Shown here piece by piece: positions 1-8,826 of a stretch of 43,748 nt of DNA. Below the pieces are notes generated by a model. The model worked only from the letters and a program-made list of their open reading frames with translations. It searched no databases and was not told where the DNA came from. The stretch spans positions 1 to 43,748 of the IMG/VR virus record IMGVR_UViG_3300036846_000472. One strand, 5' to 3'. The stretch's first letter is position 1. Every line of letters begins with the position of its first letter. Made by a program: the position numbers and the translations under genes. This stretch comes from a virus.

Positions 1-49
1 GTGCTCCGCGAGAAAGGGCCGGAAAACGCGTGACCACGGAAATAGTTGT
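1..49. repeat. Terminal direct repeat, left copy
   Basis: These 49 bases recur at the right end (43700-43748) with one difference: G at 28 versus A at 43727. This is what a circular assembly of a cos, pac or circularised genome gives, so the unit length is about 43,699 bp. The variable base falls in the last codon of a short frame ending just before terS (Ala versus Thr), so it may be true population variation. Confidence 0.9.
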
Positions 50-578
50 GGACGTCGAGCGCCCGCGCTGCAAGGCGACCACACAGGCGGGGAAGCCGTG
101 CCGGAATCGGACGGTGCCGGGCTCCGAGCTCTGCGCGGCGCACCTCGGGCGCGTCGGTCGAACGACGAACCTGACGCCCGAGCTCGCGGAGCGGTTGACG
201 CTCATGCTCCGAAGCGGGACGTACCTGCCGATCGCGCTCAAGGCGGTCGCGGTGCCGCCCTCGACCTACCGCGACTGGATGCGGCGCGGTCGAAGTCAGA
301 AGGCGGAGGACGCGCCGTTCCGCGAGTTGCGCGAGCAGGTCGACCAGGCGCAGGCGGAGGCGGAGGTTCGGCTCGTCGCGGAAATCACGAGCGCGTCCCG
401 GGGTTCATGGCAGGCGGCGGCGTGGCTCCTTGAGCGGCTGGCGCCGACGCGCTACGGGAAGCCGTCCGTCCGGCTCCGGGAGCAGTCCCCGCCGGCGCCC
501 GAGGCAACCGAGTCCCCCGAGGACGACCCCTTCAACGAGGTAGATGAACTTGCCGAACGCCGTCGCACCCACTACTAA
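30..578 (+). CDS. terS: Terminase small subunit
   Basis: DNA-recognition subunit of the packaging motor. The 182-residue product starts with a small Cys/His cluster (Cys14, Cys23, Cys35, His38) often seen at the N-terminus of actinophage small terminases. A helix-turn-helix-like segment follows (about 48-88, with TYRDWMRRGR), then a helical region with the family-like stretch WLLERLAPTRYGK. The acidic, Pro-rich tail is probably disordered. The GTG start overlaps by 4 bases the stop of a short upstream frame (seen in the repeated copy at the window end). The 3' end overlaps terL by 35 bases, the usual TerS-TerL coupling. The family call rests on position and motifs; sequence similarity among small terminases is weak. 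Confidence 0.8.
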   Translation: MTTEIVVDVERPRCKATTQAGKPCRNRTVPGSELCAAHLGRVGRTTNLTPELAERLTLMLRSGTYLPIALKAVAVPPSTYRDWMRRGRSQKAEDAPFRELREQVDQAQAEAEVRLVAEITSASRGSWQAAAWLLERLAPTRYGKPSVRLREQSPPAPEATESPEDDPFNEVDELAERRRTHY

Positions 579-2004
579 CCTCGCCGCGTTCATCCGGTTC
601 GCCGGCGCGCTGACGCTCGACCAGGGCGGGCCGCTCGAGCTCGAGCCGTTCCAGCGATCCCTCCTCGCGGACTACTTCGCCGGCGTCCGGGAGACGCTCG
701 TCCTGCTGCCGAAGAAGAACGGCAAGACGACCCTCCTCGGCGCGCTGGCGCTCTTCCACCTGCTCGCGACCGACGACGCGGAGTGCGTGATCGGCGCCGC
801 GTCCCGCGACCAGGCCACGATCCTCTACGACCAGGCGGCGGGGTTCATCAGCCGGGACGAGCGACTCCAGCGGCGCATCCTGACCCGGCGCGGCTACCGC
901 GAGCTCCGCTCCCGGAAGGACGGCGGGCGCATCCGAGTGCTCGCCGCGGACGTCGATACCGCGGACGGCGTGATCCCGACGCTGGCGCTTGTGGATGAGC
1001 TTCACCGCCACAAGTCTGCCGACCTCTACGGAGTGTTCCGTGACGGGCTCGGGCCCCGGCACGGCCAGATGGTGACGATCAGCACCGCCGGCGACCACGA
1101 GCTCAGCCCGCTCGGGGAGATGCGGACCGCCGCGCGGAAGCTGCCGGGCCTGACGCGCGAGGGTCATCACCTCCACGTCAGGACGGAGGACGACTCCTTC
1201 GCGATGCACGAGTGGGCGCTGGAGAGCCACGAGGACACCGACGATATGCGGCTCGTGAAGGAGGTGAACCCGGCCTCCTGGCAGACGACCGACCTCCTCG
1301 CGCAGCGCCACACCTCCCCGTCGATGCTGCCGTGGCAGTGGGCGCGGTTCGCTTGTGGCGTCTGGGTCGGGGCGCAGGCCTGGTGGGTCAGGCCCGAGGA
1401 GTGGAACGAGTGCGAGGTGCCGGCGGTCGACGTCCTTGGTGAGCCGGTGCTCCGGGCCGGCGACCGGATCACGCTCGGGTTCGACGGCTCCCGCTACGGG
1501 GACGCAACCGCGCTCGTGGCCTGCCGGCTCGAGGACGGACTCCTCCAGGTGCTCGGCATCTGGGAGGCGCCCCGGGGCGTCCGGGAGTGGGAGGTGCCCG
1601 CCGGCGAGGTGGACGAAGCGATCGCGGAGGCGATGGAGGAGTACGCCGTCGTCCGCGGCTACTTCGACCCGCCCCTCTGGCAGTCCGAGATTGACGGGTG
1701 GGCGCGCGACTACGGCGACCCCGCGATCACGCGCTACCCGACCAACCGCTCCCGGTTCATGGGCGCGGTCGAGCGGTTCCGAACCGACCTGCTGGCGGAG
1801 GGCATCCCCCACGTCACCTCCGAGGTCCTCACCCGCCACGTCCTGAACGCGCAGATGCGCGCGGTGCGCGGCGGCTACTGGCTTGAGAAGGGCGCCGCCG
1901 CGGAACGGATCGACGCCGCGGTCGCCGCCGTCCTCGCTTACGAGGCCCGGTGCGATGCGATCGGCGCCTCCGAGCTCGACCGAGGGGAGTTCGCCTTCCT
2001 GTGA
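544..2004 (+). CDS. terL: Terminase large subunit
   Basis: ATPase and nuclease that cuts concatemers and drives DNA into the prohead. The 486-residue product has an ATPase half with Walker A LPKKNGKTTL near residues 55-64 and Walker B LVDELH near 148. The nuclease half has acidic residues in LGFDGSRYGDAT, YFDPPLW and a C-terminal DAAVAAVLA segment, matching the three-acid RNase H-like site of HK97-type large terminases. Length is normal. The start lies inside terS and the stop overlaps the portal GTG by 4 bases (GTGA), so the genes are translationally coupled. Confidence 0.96.
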   Translation: MNLPNAVAPTTNLAAFIRFAGALTLDQGGPLELEPFQRSLLADYFAGVRETLVLLPKKNGKTTLLGALALFHLLATDDAECVIGAASRDQATILYDQAAGFISRDERLQRRILTRRGYRELRSRKDGGRIRVLAADVDTADGVIPTLALVDELHRHKSADLYGVFRDGLGPRHGQMVTISTAGDHELSPLGEMRTAARKLPGLTREGHHLHVRTEDDSFAMHEWALESHEDTDDMRLVKEVNPASWQTTDLLAQRHTSPSMLPWQWARFACGVWVGAQAWWVRPEEWNECEVPAVDVLGEPVLRAGDRITLGFDGSRYGDATALVACRLEDGLLQVLGIWEAPRGVREWEVPAGEVDEAIAEAMEEYAVVRGYFDPPLWQSEIDGWARDYGDPAITRYPTNRSRFMGAVERFRTDLLAEGIPHVTSEVLTRHVLNAQMRAVRGGYWLEKGAAAERIDAAVAAVLAYEARCDAIGASELDRGEFAFL

Positions 2005-3509
2005 GCACGACGACCGTAGAACGGCTTCCGCGCGACGACCAGCGGACACCCGAGGACTGGCGGACCTTCCTGCTGCCGCAACTCGACGCCCGCGCGCTCG
2101 AGGCGGAGCTCTACGAGCTCTACTACGACGGGCGCCACCCGCTCCAGTTCGCCACCTCGAAGTTCCGGGAGGCGTTCGGCGCTCTCTTCGGCGCGTTCGC
2201 TGACAACTGGTGCCAGATCGTCGTTGACGCCGCCGTCGAGCGGCTCCGGATCGTCGGGTTCCGCACCTCGACCGCCGTCTCGGATCAGGCGTGGGAGCTC
2301 TGGCAGGAGAACGCCCTCGACGTCCAGAGCGTCATCGCGCACACGGAGGCGGGCAAGAACGGGCGCGCGTTCCTCCTGGTTGATCCGAACGACGGCGAGC
2401 CGCTCATCACCGTCGAACACGCGTCCCAGGTGATCGTCGCGCACGATCCGGCGAACCGTCAGAACCGGCTCGCGGCGCTCAAGCGCTGGCTCGGGGACGA
2501 CGGCTACCAATACCTCACGCTCTACCTGCCCGACCTCGTGCTCAAGTACGAGAGCGCCGACCCGATCGACGCGCCCCGGACGCAGATGGGGCGGGAGCCC
2601 GTCTGGGTCGCGCGGACCGGCGAGCCGGCGGAGGTCGCCAACCCGCTCGGCGTCGTCCCGGTGATCCCGCTGGAGAACAAGCCGGGCATCCTCGGCGTGG
2701 CTCACTCCGACCTGGAGCCGGCGATCCCGCTCCAGAACGCGATCAACAAGCTCTGCACCGACATGATCGTGACGTCGGAGTACGGCGCGTTCCCGCAGCG
2801 CGTCGTCACCGGCGTCGAGATTCCGAAGGACCCGACGACGGGCGCGCCGCTCGCGGACGCAGAGATGAAGGCGGCGATGAGCCGCGTCTGGGCGTTCAAG
2901 CCGCCCGACGCGCGGGTCACCGCCCTGCCGGCGGCGGACCTCAACAACTTTGTCAACGCCGTCGAGATGCTCGTCACGCACCTCGCCGCGCAGACGCGGA
3001 CGCCGCCTCACTACCTGCTGGCGAAGCTCGTGAACATGAGCGGGGACGCGCTCTCCGTCGCGGAGGCGGGGCTCGTCTCAAAGTGCAAGTCCAAGACGCT
3101 CTTCTTCTCCGACGCGTGGGAGGAGGCGATGAGCCTTGCGCTCCAGGCGTCCGGGGAGAAGACCGACCAGGCGGACGTCGAGGCGATCTGGCAGAGCCCC
3201 GAGCGGATCGCGCAGGGCCAGCTAGTCGACGCCGCTGTGAAGAAGCGGACGCTCGGCGTCCCGCTCCCGGTCATCTGGCTCGAGCTCGGCTATACGCCCG
3301 AGCAGGTCGCGGAGATGGAGAAGATCGCGGAGTCCGAGCGCGAGGCCGAGCTCGTTGCCGCCGCGCAGGCGCAGGCCGCGACCGCCCGCGAGATGTTGCA
3401 GTCCACTCCGACGTCCGACCTCGCCGCGAAGCCGACCGGCGAGCCGACGCCGGCGCCGGCGGGGTCCCCGACGACCGGATCGCCGTCACCACCACCTCAA
3501 CAGCAGTAA
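2001..3509 (+). CDS. Portal protein (SPP1 gp6-like)
   Basis: Dodecameric ring at the head vertex through which DNA passes. The 502-residue protein resembles the SPP1 gp6-like portal family of actinophages: an N-terminal clip/wing region, a central segment around VTSEYGAFPQR and a helical C-terminal crown region. It ends in a low-complexity Pro/Thr/Gln tail. GTG at 2001 was chosen because it overlaps the terL stop by 4 bases; an upstream in-frame ATG would run deep into terL. A scaffold gene follows after 12 bases, the typical order. Confidence 0.92.
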   Translation: MSTTTVERLPRDDQRTPEDWRTFLLPQLDARALEAELYELYYDGRHPLQFATSKFREAFGALFGAFADNWCQIVVDAAVERLRIVGFRTSTAVSDQAWELWQENALDVQSVIAHTEAGKNGRAFLLVDPNDGEPLITVEHASQVIVAHDPANRQNRLAALKRWLGDDGYQYLTLYLPDLVLKYESADPIDAPRTQMGREPVWVARTGEPAEVANPLGVVPVIPLENKPGILGVAHSDLEPAIPLQNAINKLCTDMIVTSEYGAFPQRVVTGVEIPKDPTTGAPLADAEMKAAMSRVWAFKPPDARVTALPAADLNNFVNAVEMLVTHLAAQTRTPPHYLLAKLVNMSGDALSVAEAGLVSKCKSKTLFFSDAWEEAMSLALQASGEKTDQADVEAIWQSPERIAQGQLVDAAVKKRTLGVPLPVIWLELGYTPEQVAEMEKIAESEREAELVAAAQAQAATAREMLQSTPTSDLAAKPTGEPTPAPAGSPTTGSPSPPPQQQ

Positions 3510-3521
3510 GGAGGGCATCAG

Positions 3522-4052
3522 ATGGAAGAGCCATCGCCCGCCGAGCCGACACCGGGCCAGGAGCCCGCAGCCGGCGAGGGCCAGGAGCCCGCAGGTACCG
3601 AAGGAACCCCGCCCCCGGAGGGCGAGGGCCGGACGTACACCGAGTCCTACGTCAAGCAGCTACGCCGGGAGAACGCCTCATCCCGGTCCCGGCTTGCGGA
3701 GGTGGAGGAAAGGCTCCAGTCCTTCGAGGATCGGGATAAGACCGAGCTCCAGCGCCTCACCGACGCCCACACCGCCGCCGAGCGCAAGGCCCAGGCAGCG
3801 GAGGAACGACTCCTCCGCTACGAGGTCGCCGCGGAGCGAGGCCTGGGCATGGCCGCAGCCGCCTTCCTTACCGGCACGACGCGGGAGGAAATCGAGTTGC
3901 GCGCCGAGGAGCTCGAGCGGTTGCTTGCCGAACAGGGACGCCTTCCCACCGCGGGATTCGACGGTGGAGCGCGGACACCCGTTCCAGAGCAGAAGACACC
4001 GGAGGACGCTCACAACGACCTCCTCCTTCGCTCTCTCGGTCGGGGCCGCTGA
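3522..4052 (+). CDS. Capsid scaffolding protein
   Basis: The 176-residue product has a Pro/Glu-rich disordered N-terminus (1-40) and then a long charged coiled coil (about 45-105), the usual build of phage scaffolds that template prohead assembly and are later removed. It lies between portal and major capsid genes and has a good ribosome site (AAGGAGG 7 bases before ATG). The C-terminus is basic (LLLRSLGRGR), as is common for the capsid-binding end. No protease gene is visible nearby, so the scaffold may leave intact or be cut by a host enzyme. Confidence 0.85.
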   Translation: MEEPSPAEPTPGQEPAAGEGQEPAGTEGTPPPEGEGRTYTESYVKQLRRENASSRSRLAEVEERLQSFEDRDKTELQRLTDAHTAAERKAQAAEERLLRYEVAAERGLGMAAAAFLTGTTREEIELRAEELERLLAEQGRLPTAGFDGGARTPVPEQKTPEDAHNDLLLRSLGRGR

Positions 4053-4092
4053 CCCTCGCCCGGCGTGAGCCGGGCCTCCGAGAAGAGGAGAG

Positions 4093-5028
4093 ATGGCGAA
4101 CAACATTCCGCTCGCTGAACAACCACCGCAAGCAGGTGGGTATCTACTCCCGCCTGAGCAGGGCGAGATTCTGACTCAGGCGATCCTGGTCGAGTCGGGC
4201 GCGATCGCGCTCGCCGGCGACAAGCGCGCGACGTCCGCGGTCAAGACGCAGTTTCCGATCTGGCTGGGCCAGCCCACCGCCGGCGCGGTCGGAGAGGGCG
4301 CGGACAAGCCGGTGACAGGCGCCGCGTTCGATATCACCTACATCAACGTCAAGAAGTTCGCCTCGATCGTCCTGTTCACGGACGAGATGCTGGAGGACGT
4401 CCAGAGCGGCGACCTCAACGTGCTCGTGGACTCGGGCGTCCGGACGGCGATCAACGACGTCGTGGACGCGAACGCGACGGGGCTCCAGAAGGGCAATCAG
4501 ATCACCGGCGTCTTCGACTCGATGCTCCGGAACACGACCGCGACCGTCGAGTACGACCAAACCAAGCCGGACGGCCTGCAGCTGGCCGTGTCGAACGCGA
4601 TGGGCGTACTGGAGGGCAACGGCTACGGCGACTCCTCCCAGATGGGCGTCCTCCTCGGGTTCGGCTTCGCCCAGGTCCTGCGGAACGCGCGCTCGACCCT
4701 CGACCCGTCGATGCCGATCTACGGCGTCGGCACTGGCCGCGACCCGCTCTACGGCCTGGCCTCGTTCGTGTCTACGAACGTAGACAACCCGGCTCACGCC
4801 GCGGGCGCCGGCGTCGTCATCGGGTTCGTCGCCTACCGCCCGAACCTGCACGTCCGCATCCGCAAGGACGTCACGCTCACCACCTCGAGCGAGGCGACCG
4901 TCAACGACGGCACGACCGACCGCAAGCTGTTCCAGGAGAACCTGACCGCAATCCGGTACGAGACGCGGCTCGCCTTCATGGCGCACGACATAAACCGCGC
5001 GGTCTGCGCGATCGTCAACACGGCCTAG
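4093..5028 (+). CDS. Major capsid protein (HK97 fold)
   Basis: A 311-residue product that forms the icosahedral shell. Its pattern fits the HK97-type Phage_capsid family of actinophages: an N-terminal arm, then a spine/peripheral region with KKFASIVLFTDEMLED, and a late region with LFQENLTAIRYETRLAF followed by a short end. There is no long N-terminal delta domain, consistent with the separate scaffold gene just upstream. The ribosome site is GAGAAGAGGAG before ATG. Whether the subunits cross-link cannot be judged from sequence. Confidence 0.93.
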   Translation: MANNIPLAEQPPQAGGYLLPPEQGEILTQAILVESGAIALAGDKRATSAVKTQFPIWLGQPTAGAVGEGADKPVTGAAFDITYINVKKFASIVLFTDEMLEDVQSGDLNVLVDSGVRTAINDVVDANATGLQKGNQITGVFDSMLRNTTATVEYDQTKPDGLQLAVSNAMGVLEGNGYGDSSQMGVLLGFGFAQVLRNARSTLDPSMPIYGVGTGRDPLYGLASFVSTNVDNPAHAAGAGVVIGFVAYRPNLHVRIRKDVTLTTSSEATVNDGTTDRKLFQENLTAIRYETRLAFMAHDINRAVCAIVNTA

Positions 5029-5042
5029 GAGAGGAGGAAACG

Positions 5043-5246
5043 ATGACCGAGGAAATCCAAGGCCCCGACCCGACCCTCTCGTCGGATGCCAACGACTCGA
5101 CCTATGCCGTCGTCACGGACGACGAGCCGCAGAACCCGCCGTCCGGGCACCGCGTCGAACAGACGCTCGGCAAGCCGTCCGGCTCGCCCACCGCGCCGGC
5201 GCCGGTAAAGAAGACGTCCACCTCGAGCTCGACGTCGAGCGCCTGA
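5043..5246 (+). CDS. Small head-region protein, function unknown
   Basis: A 67-residue product rich in Pro, Ser, Thr and Asp, with a Ser-rich end (STSSSTSSA). No fold or family is recognised. It has a good ribosome site (GAGAGGAGG) and lies between capsid and connector genes, where small decoration or head-fibre-like proteins often lie; that role is a guess from position only. Confidence 0.7.
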   Translation: MTEEIQGPDPTLSSDANDSTYAVVTDDEPQNPPSGHRVEQTLGKPSGSPTAPAPVKKTSTSSSTSSA

Positions 5247-5247
5247 G

Positions 5248-5487
5248 ATGCCCCTGCCCGACTACCCGCCCCCGATCGTCAGCGCGCCCCGGTGGGCGGG
5301 AGTCGGGCTACGGGCCGAGCTCGCGCAAGGATGGGCTCGGTTCCCGATGCCCGACTGGCCTGAGCGCTGGTGGCAGGAGAACTACGACCTCCTCTACGAG
5401 CCCGACGCGCCCGGGACGTGGCCGATGACCGACCGGATGATGCGCGTCCCCGGCTTCCCCTACCCGCCCGAGGTGCCGCCGCTATGA
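5248..5487 (+). CDS. Small head-region protein, function unknown
   Basis: A 79-residue product unusually rich in Pro and Trp (for example PDWPERWWQENYDLLYEP). The ATG is one base past the previous stop and the stop overlaps the next ATG (ATGA). No family is recognised. Proteins with this kind of Pro/Trp-rich make-up are found between capsid and connector genes in actinophages, but the role is unknown. A minor capsid or adaptor function is possible. Confidence 0.65.
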   Translation: MPLPDYPPPIVSAPRWAGVGLRAELAQGWARFPMPDWPERWWQENYDLLYEPDAPGTWPMTDRMMRVPGFPYPPEVPPL

Positions 5488-5972
5488 GCACACCTCCGCC
5501 CGACCCAGGCCGGCCAACCGTCGACCAAGTAGCTCTTCTCCTCCGCGCCCGGACGAAGGACTCCCAGGGCAACGAGGTTGGCACGTTCGACTCCGACACC
5601 CGCCCGACCGACGATCAAGTCGAGGAGCAGATCGACGCCGCGATGGGGCTCGTCGGCATCCGTGCGCCCTCTACGGCGAACATGACCTCGGAGCAGGTCA
5701 CCGCGTTCCAGGCGCTCGTCGCCTACCGCGCCGCGCTCCGGATCGAGAAGAGCTACTTCCCCGAGCAGGTCCGAACCGACCGCTCCGCCTACACCCAACT
5801 TCGGGAGGAGTACCTGGACGACCTCGCCGCGTTCCTGGAAGCGATGAGCAGCAGCGGCGCGAACGATCCCGGCTACGCCTACGACGTCCAGATGATGCCC
5901 GTCGGCTCCTGGACGTCGATCCCGAACTCCTGGATTCACATCAACGACCCTGACCTCGAGGAGCTCCCCTAG
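5484..5972 (+). CDS. Head-tail connector (adaptor) protein
   Basis: A 162-residue helical protein (for example TVDQVALLLRART and a middle ALVAYRAALRIEKSYFPEQ) in the position of the head completion adaptor that docks under the portal. The helical pattern with a conserved-looking FPEQ before the last helix fits gp6/gp15-type adaptors. The start is the ATG overlapping the upstream stop (ATGA); the frame is open further upstream but those starts are buried in the previous gene. Function is inferred from position and size. Confidence 0.72.
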   Translation: MSTPPPDPGRPTVDQVALLLRARTKDSQGNEVGTFDSDTRPTDDQVEEQIDAAMGLVGIRAPSTANMTSEQVTAFQALVAYRAALRIEKSYFPEQVRTDRSAYTQLREEYLDDLAAFLEAMSSSGANDPGYAYDVQMMPVGSWTSIPNSWIHINDPDLEELP

Positions 5973-6436
5973 TGCCGACCGCCCCGACGATGACCGTCTC
6001 CGTCGAAGGCGCCAGGGCAGCGCAGGAGCGCCTACAGCGGCTCGGGGAGCGCGGGGCGGACGTTCGCCCTACCCGCGCGCTCGTAACGCCCCTGTTCGCT
6101 TCTGACGAGCGCACACGGTTCGAGCTCGAGGGGCCCGGGTGGCCGGCGCTCGCGCAGTCGACGCGGGAGGTGAAGGCGCGCCTGAACCTCGACTCCCGCA
6201 TCCTCCGCGCGACGGGGCGGCTCTACGACTCCCTGACCTCCGGCGGCGTCGAGCTCGCGCTCCAGGACTCCCACGACTCCCTCCACTTCGGCACGGACGT
6301 CCCTTACGCGTTCTTCCATCAGTACGGCAAGGGCGTCCCGCGCCGCGAGGTGATCGAGCTCCGCCCGTCGACGCAGAACGCGATGGCGGACGTCGTGCAG
6401 GGCTACGTCGCCGGCGACCTCGTGGAGGAGCTATGA
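5972..6436 (+). CDS. Tail completion / virion morphogenesis protein (gpS-like)
   Basis: A 154-residue product with the signature FGTDVPYAFFHQYGKGVPRR followed by VIELRP. This matches the Phage_tail_S / virion morphogenesis family (P2 gpS, Mu gpG) and HK97 gp10-like proteins, which complete the head-tail joint. The GTG shares one base with the previous TAG stop. The protein is small and basic in the middle, as is normal for the family. Confidence 0.85.
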   Translation: MPTAPTMTVSVEGARAAQERLQRLGERGADVRPTRALVTPLFASDERTRFELEGPGWPALAQSTREVKARLNLDSRILRATGRLYDSLTSGGVELALQDSHDSLHFGTDVPYAFFHQYGKGVPRREVIELRPSTQNAMADVVQGYVAGDLVEEL

Positions 6437-7098
6437 GCTCGACGTTTCCGCCCGTCCTGAACCCCGACCCGGGCTCGATCTTCGGGCGGATCGTCGCCGG
6501 CTCCGACGTCGAGGATTGGTGCTCAGACCTCCTCAAGCGGTGGTTTTCGACCTACCTCTCCGAGGTCGAGCGCCAGCACGGCCTCCCCGAGCTCTTCTAC
6601 TCCCGCCCGCGCGCGTTCGTGCCGACCGTCAGCTTCGACAAGTGGCCCGAGGATCAGCTTCCCGCGCTCATGGTGAGCTCGACCGGAACCCCGCAGCCAC
6701 CGAAGCGGCTCGGGGACGGCACCTACCGAGCGTGGTGGCTCATGGGGCTCTACGTCGTGTGCTCCGCCCGGACGCAGGCGGAGTCGAAGGTGATGGCGCG
6801 CCACTACACCGCGGCGGTCCGCGACCTGTTCCTCCAGCGTCCCTCCCTCGACGGCCAGGCCAACGGCACGGACTGGGTTGACGAGGACTACCGCGACCTC
6901 ACCTACGACGACCTCCGATCGCTGAGCTCCGGGGCCGTCCATTTCATCGTGGAGGTCGAGAACGTCGCCTCCGCGAACGCCGGCCCGCTCTCCCCCGACT
7001 CCCCGAGCGACGACCCCTGGGCGCACTGGCCGACCGTCCAGACGCACGAGGAGACGGTCATCAACTACGGCACCGATCCACTACCCGAGGAGGACTGA
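6433..7098 (+). CDS. Tail terminator-like protein
   Basis: A 221-residue product immediately upstream of the sheath gene, the usual place of the tail terminator that caps tube and sheath. The core LPALMVSSTGTPQPPKR ... WWLMGLYVVCSARTQAESK ... HYTAAVRDLFLQRPSLDG has the alternating strand-helix pattern of terminators, in which a short helix followed by a long meander packs into a hexamer. The ATG overlaps the previous stop by 4 bases; the frame extends upstream but lacks a plausible start outside the previous gene. No direct family match is claimed. Confidence 0.7.
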   Translation: MSSTFPPVLNPDPGSIFGRIVAGSDVEDWCSDLLKRWFSTYLSEVERQHGLPELFYSRPRAFVPTVSFDKWPEDQLPALMVSSTGTPQPPKRLGDGTYRAWWLMGLYVVCSARTQAESKVMARHYTAAVRDLFLQRPSLDGQANGTDWVDEDYRDLTYDDLRSLSSGAVHFIVEVENVASANAGPLSPDSPSDDPWAHWPTVQTHEETVINYGTDPLPEED

Positions 7099-8396
7099 TG
7101 AGGCCAGGAGTCGACGTCATCTCGCGCGCGCTCCCGCCGCCGCGGACGCCGCCAACCGACACCGGAGTCGCGTTCGTGATCGGCCCGACCGCCAGCGGCG
7201 ATCAGGTCACGCTCACGCACTCGATGACCGAGTACGTCGCGCTCTGCGGCGGGCGCACCGCCCCCAACGAAGTCACCTACGACGCCGCGGACACCTACTT
7301 CCGCGAGGGCGGCAACATGCTCTACGTCGCCAGCACGACCCAGACGACCGGCGGGTTGACGGCGCCGCCGGCGGTCATCACGAAGGACCAGCTCGAGGCG
7401 ATGACCCGCGGCGAGCTCGACGTCTACGCCGCCGACCACGGCGTCGACCCGGAGGGGTACGGCACGAAGGCGGAGCTCCTCACTGCCCTCGAGGCGATCC
7501 CGGCGCCAGCGGCGGCGGACCCGGGGATCGGGCTCGCGCTTGCCGCTCTGAACGCCGACCTCGGGCCCGGGCAGGTCTTCCTCGCGGACCCGGTGCTCGC
7601 CGCGGACGTGGCGAATCAGAGCGCCGTGCTCGCCCACTGCGCCGCCTGCAACCGCGTCGGGCTCCTGTCGTGCGCCGACGGGGACGCCTCGAGCCTCCAG
7701 GCGGCAGCGACCGCGCTCCAGACGGACACGAACGCCCGCTATGGCGCGCTCTTCGCCCCGTCCGCGATCGTCCCGGGCGTCGTCGCCGGTACCACGCGCA
7801 CCGTCCCCTACGCCGCCGTCGAGGCGGGGATCATCGCCCGCAACGACGTCTCCTACAACCCGAACGTCCCCGCCGCCGGCGTCCTTGGGCAGGCGGTCTA
7901 CGCGCTCGACCTCAACGGGCGCTACTCCGACGCCGACTACGAGGCGCTGAACACCGCCGGCGTCGATATGGCGCGGCTCATCTACGGCGGCGTCCGCACC
8001 TACGGGTACCGCTCCCTCGTTGATCCGGACGCGACCCCCGAGTGGCTCGACTTCGGGAACGCCCGGCTCAACATGGCGATCGTTGCCCAGGCCTCCGCGA
8101 TCGGAGAGCGCTACGTCTTCGCCCAGATCGACGGGCGCGGACTGATGATCGCCCAGTTCGGCGGCGAGCTCACCGGCATGTTGGCGCCGATGTACGACGC
8201 CGGCGCGCTGTTCGGGGACACCCCGGAGGACGCGTTCTACGTCGACGTCGGGCCGAGCGTGAACACCCCGACGACGATCGCCAACCAGGAGCTCCACGCG
8301 GTCATCGGTGTCCGGATGAGCCCGTTCGCGGAGTGGGTCGTCATCGAAATCGTGAAGGTGGCCGTCAACGAGGCCCTACCGGCCATCGCGGCCTGA
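7098..8396 (+). CDS. Contractile tail sheath protein
   Basis: A 432-residue sheath protein whose contraction drives the tube into the host. It starts with the family-like RPGVDVISRALPPPR and ends with the typical C-terminal domain (LNMAIVAQASAIGERYVFAQID ... EWVVIEIVKVAVNEALPAI) that forms the interlaced sheath mesh. Residues about 94-134 (TKDQLEAMTRGELDVYA through KAELLTALEAI) look like a helix-extended-helix/SAP-type small domain placed between sheath domains, which is unusual. The next gene encodes the tube. This gene establishes the phage as a myovirus. Confidence 0.92.
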   Translation: MRPGVDVISRALPPPRTPPTDTGVAFVIGPTASGDQVTLTHSMTEYVALCGGRTAPNEVTYDAADTYFREGGNMLYVASTTQTTGGLTAPPAVITKDQLEAMTRGELDVYAADHGVDPEGYGTKAELLTALEAIPAPAAADPGIGLALAALNADLGPGQVFLADPVLAADVANQSAVLAHCAACNRVGLLSCADGDASSLQAAATALQTDTNARYGALFAPSAIVPGVVAGTTRTVPYAAVEAGIIARNDVSYNPNVPAAGVLGQAVYALDLNGRYSDADYEALNTAGVDMARLIYGGVRTYGYRSLVDPDATPEWLDFGNARLNMAIVAQASAIGERYVFAQIDGRGLMIAQFGGELTGMLAPMYDAGALFGDTPEDAFYVDVGPSVNTPTTIANQELHAVIGVRMSPFAEWVVIEIVKVAVNEALPAIAA

Positions 8397-8409
8397 AAGG
8401 AGGTAGATC

Positions 8410-8826
8410 GTGTCAGGCACACGGAAGGACATGTACGACGTCCGCGTCGTGATCGACGGGCGCAACTTCTTCACCTGGGACGTCCTCACCGGCGGGGAAA
8501 CCGACTCCACCGAGCTCACCTACAAGCCGGGCGCGATGGCGAACGCGATCAGCCTCGGCGGCTCGGTCACGGTCGGGCAGGTCATCCTCAACAAGAACTA
8601 CGACCTCCAGCGGGACACCGCCCAGATTCACTGGCTCCTCAGCCGCGTCGGCAAGGGAACCGTCGTGATCCACAAGCAACCGCTCGACGTCGACGGGAAC
8701 GTCTACGGCAAGCCGCTCGTCTACACCGGCATCCTCAAGCGGGTCACGCCGCCCGAGGTGGACGCGAACGCGACGGACGCCGCCCTGATCGAAATCGAGG
8801 TCACCCCGCAAGGCCTGGTGACGTGA
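8410..8826 (+). CDS. Tail tube protein
   Basis: A 138-residue product directly after the sheath, in the slot and size range of contractile tail tube proteins. The strand-rich pattern (VRVVIDGRNFFTWDVL, a long central loop, then ILKRVTPPEVDANATDAALIEIEV) fits the tube beta-barrel fold. The GTG start follows AAGGAGG by 7 bases. The stop overlaps the next gene. Confidence 0.87.
   Translation: MSGTRKDMYDVRVVIDGRNFFTWDVLTGGETDSTELTYKPGAMANAISLGGSVTVGQVILNKNYDLQRDTAQIHWLLSRVGKGTVVIHKQPLDVDGNVYGKPLVYTGILKRVTPPEVDANATDAALIEIEVTPQGLVT

Noticed and set aside
532-2049. 505-codon minus-strand frame opposite terL
   Set aside because: A GC-rich shadow: Arg/Pro/Val-rich, no motifs, fully antisense to a clear terminase.
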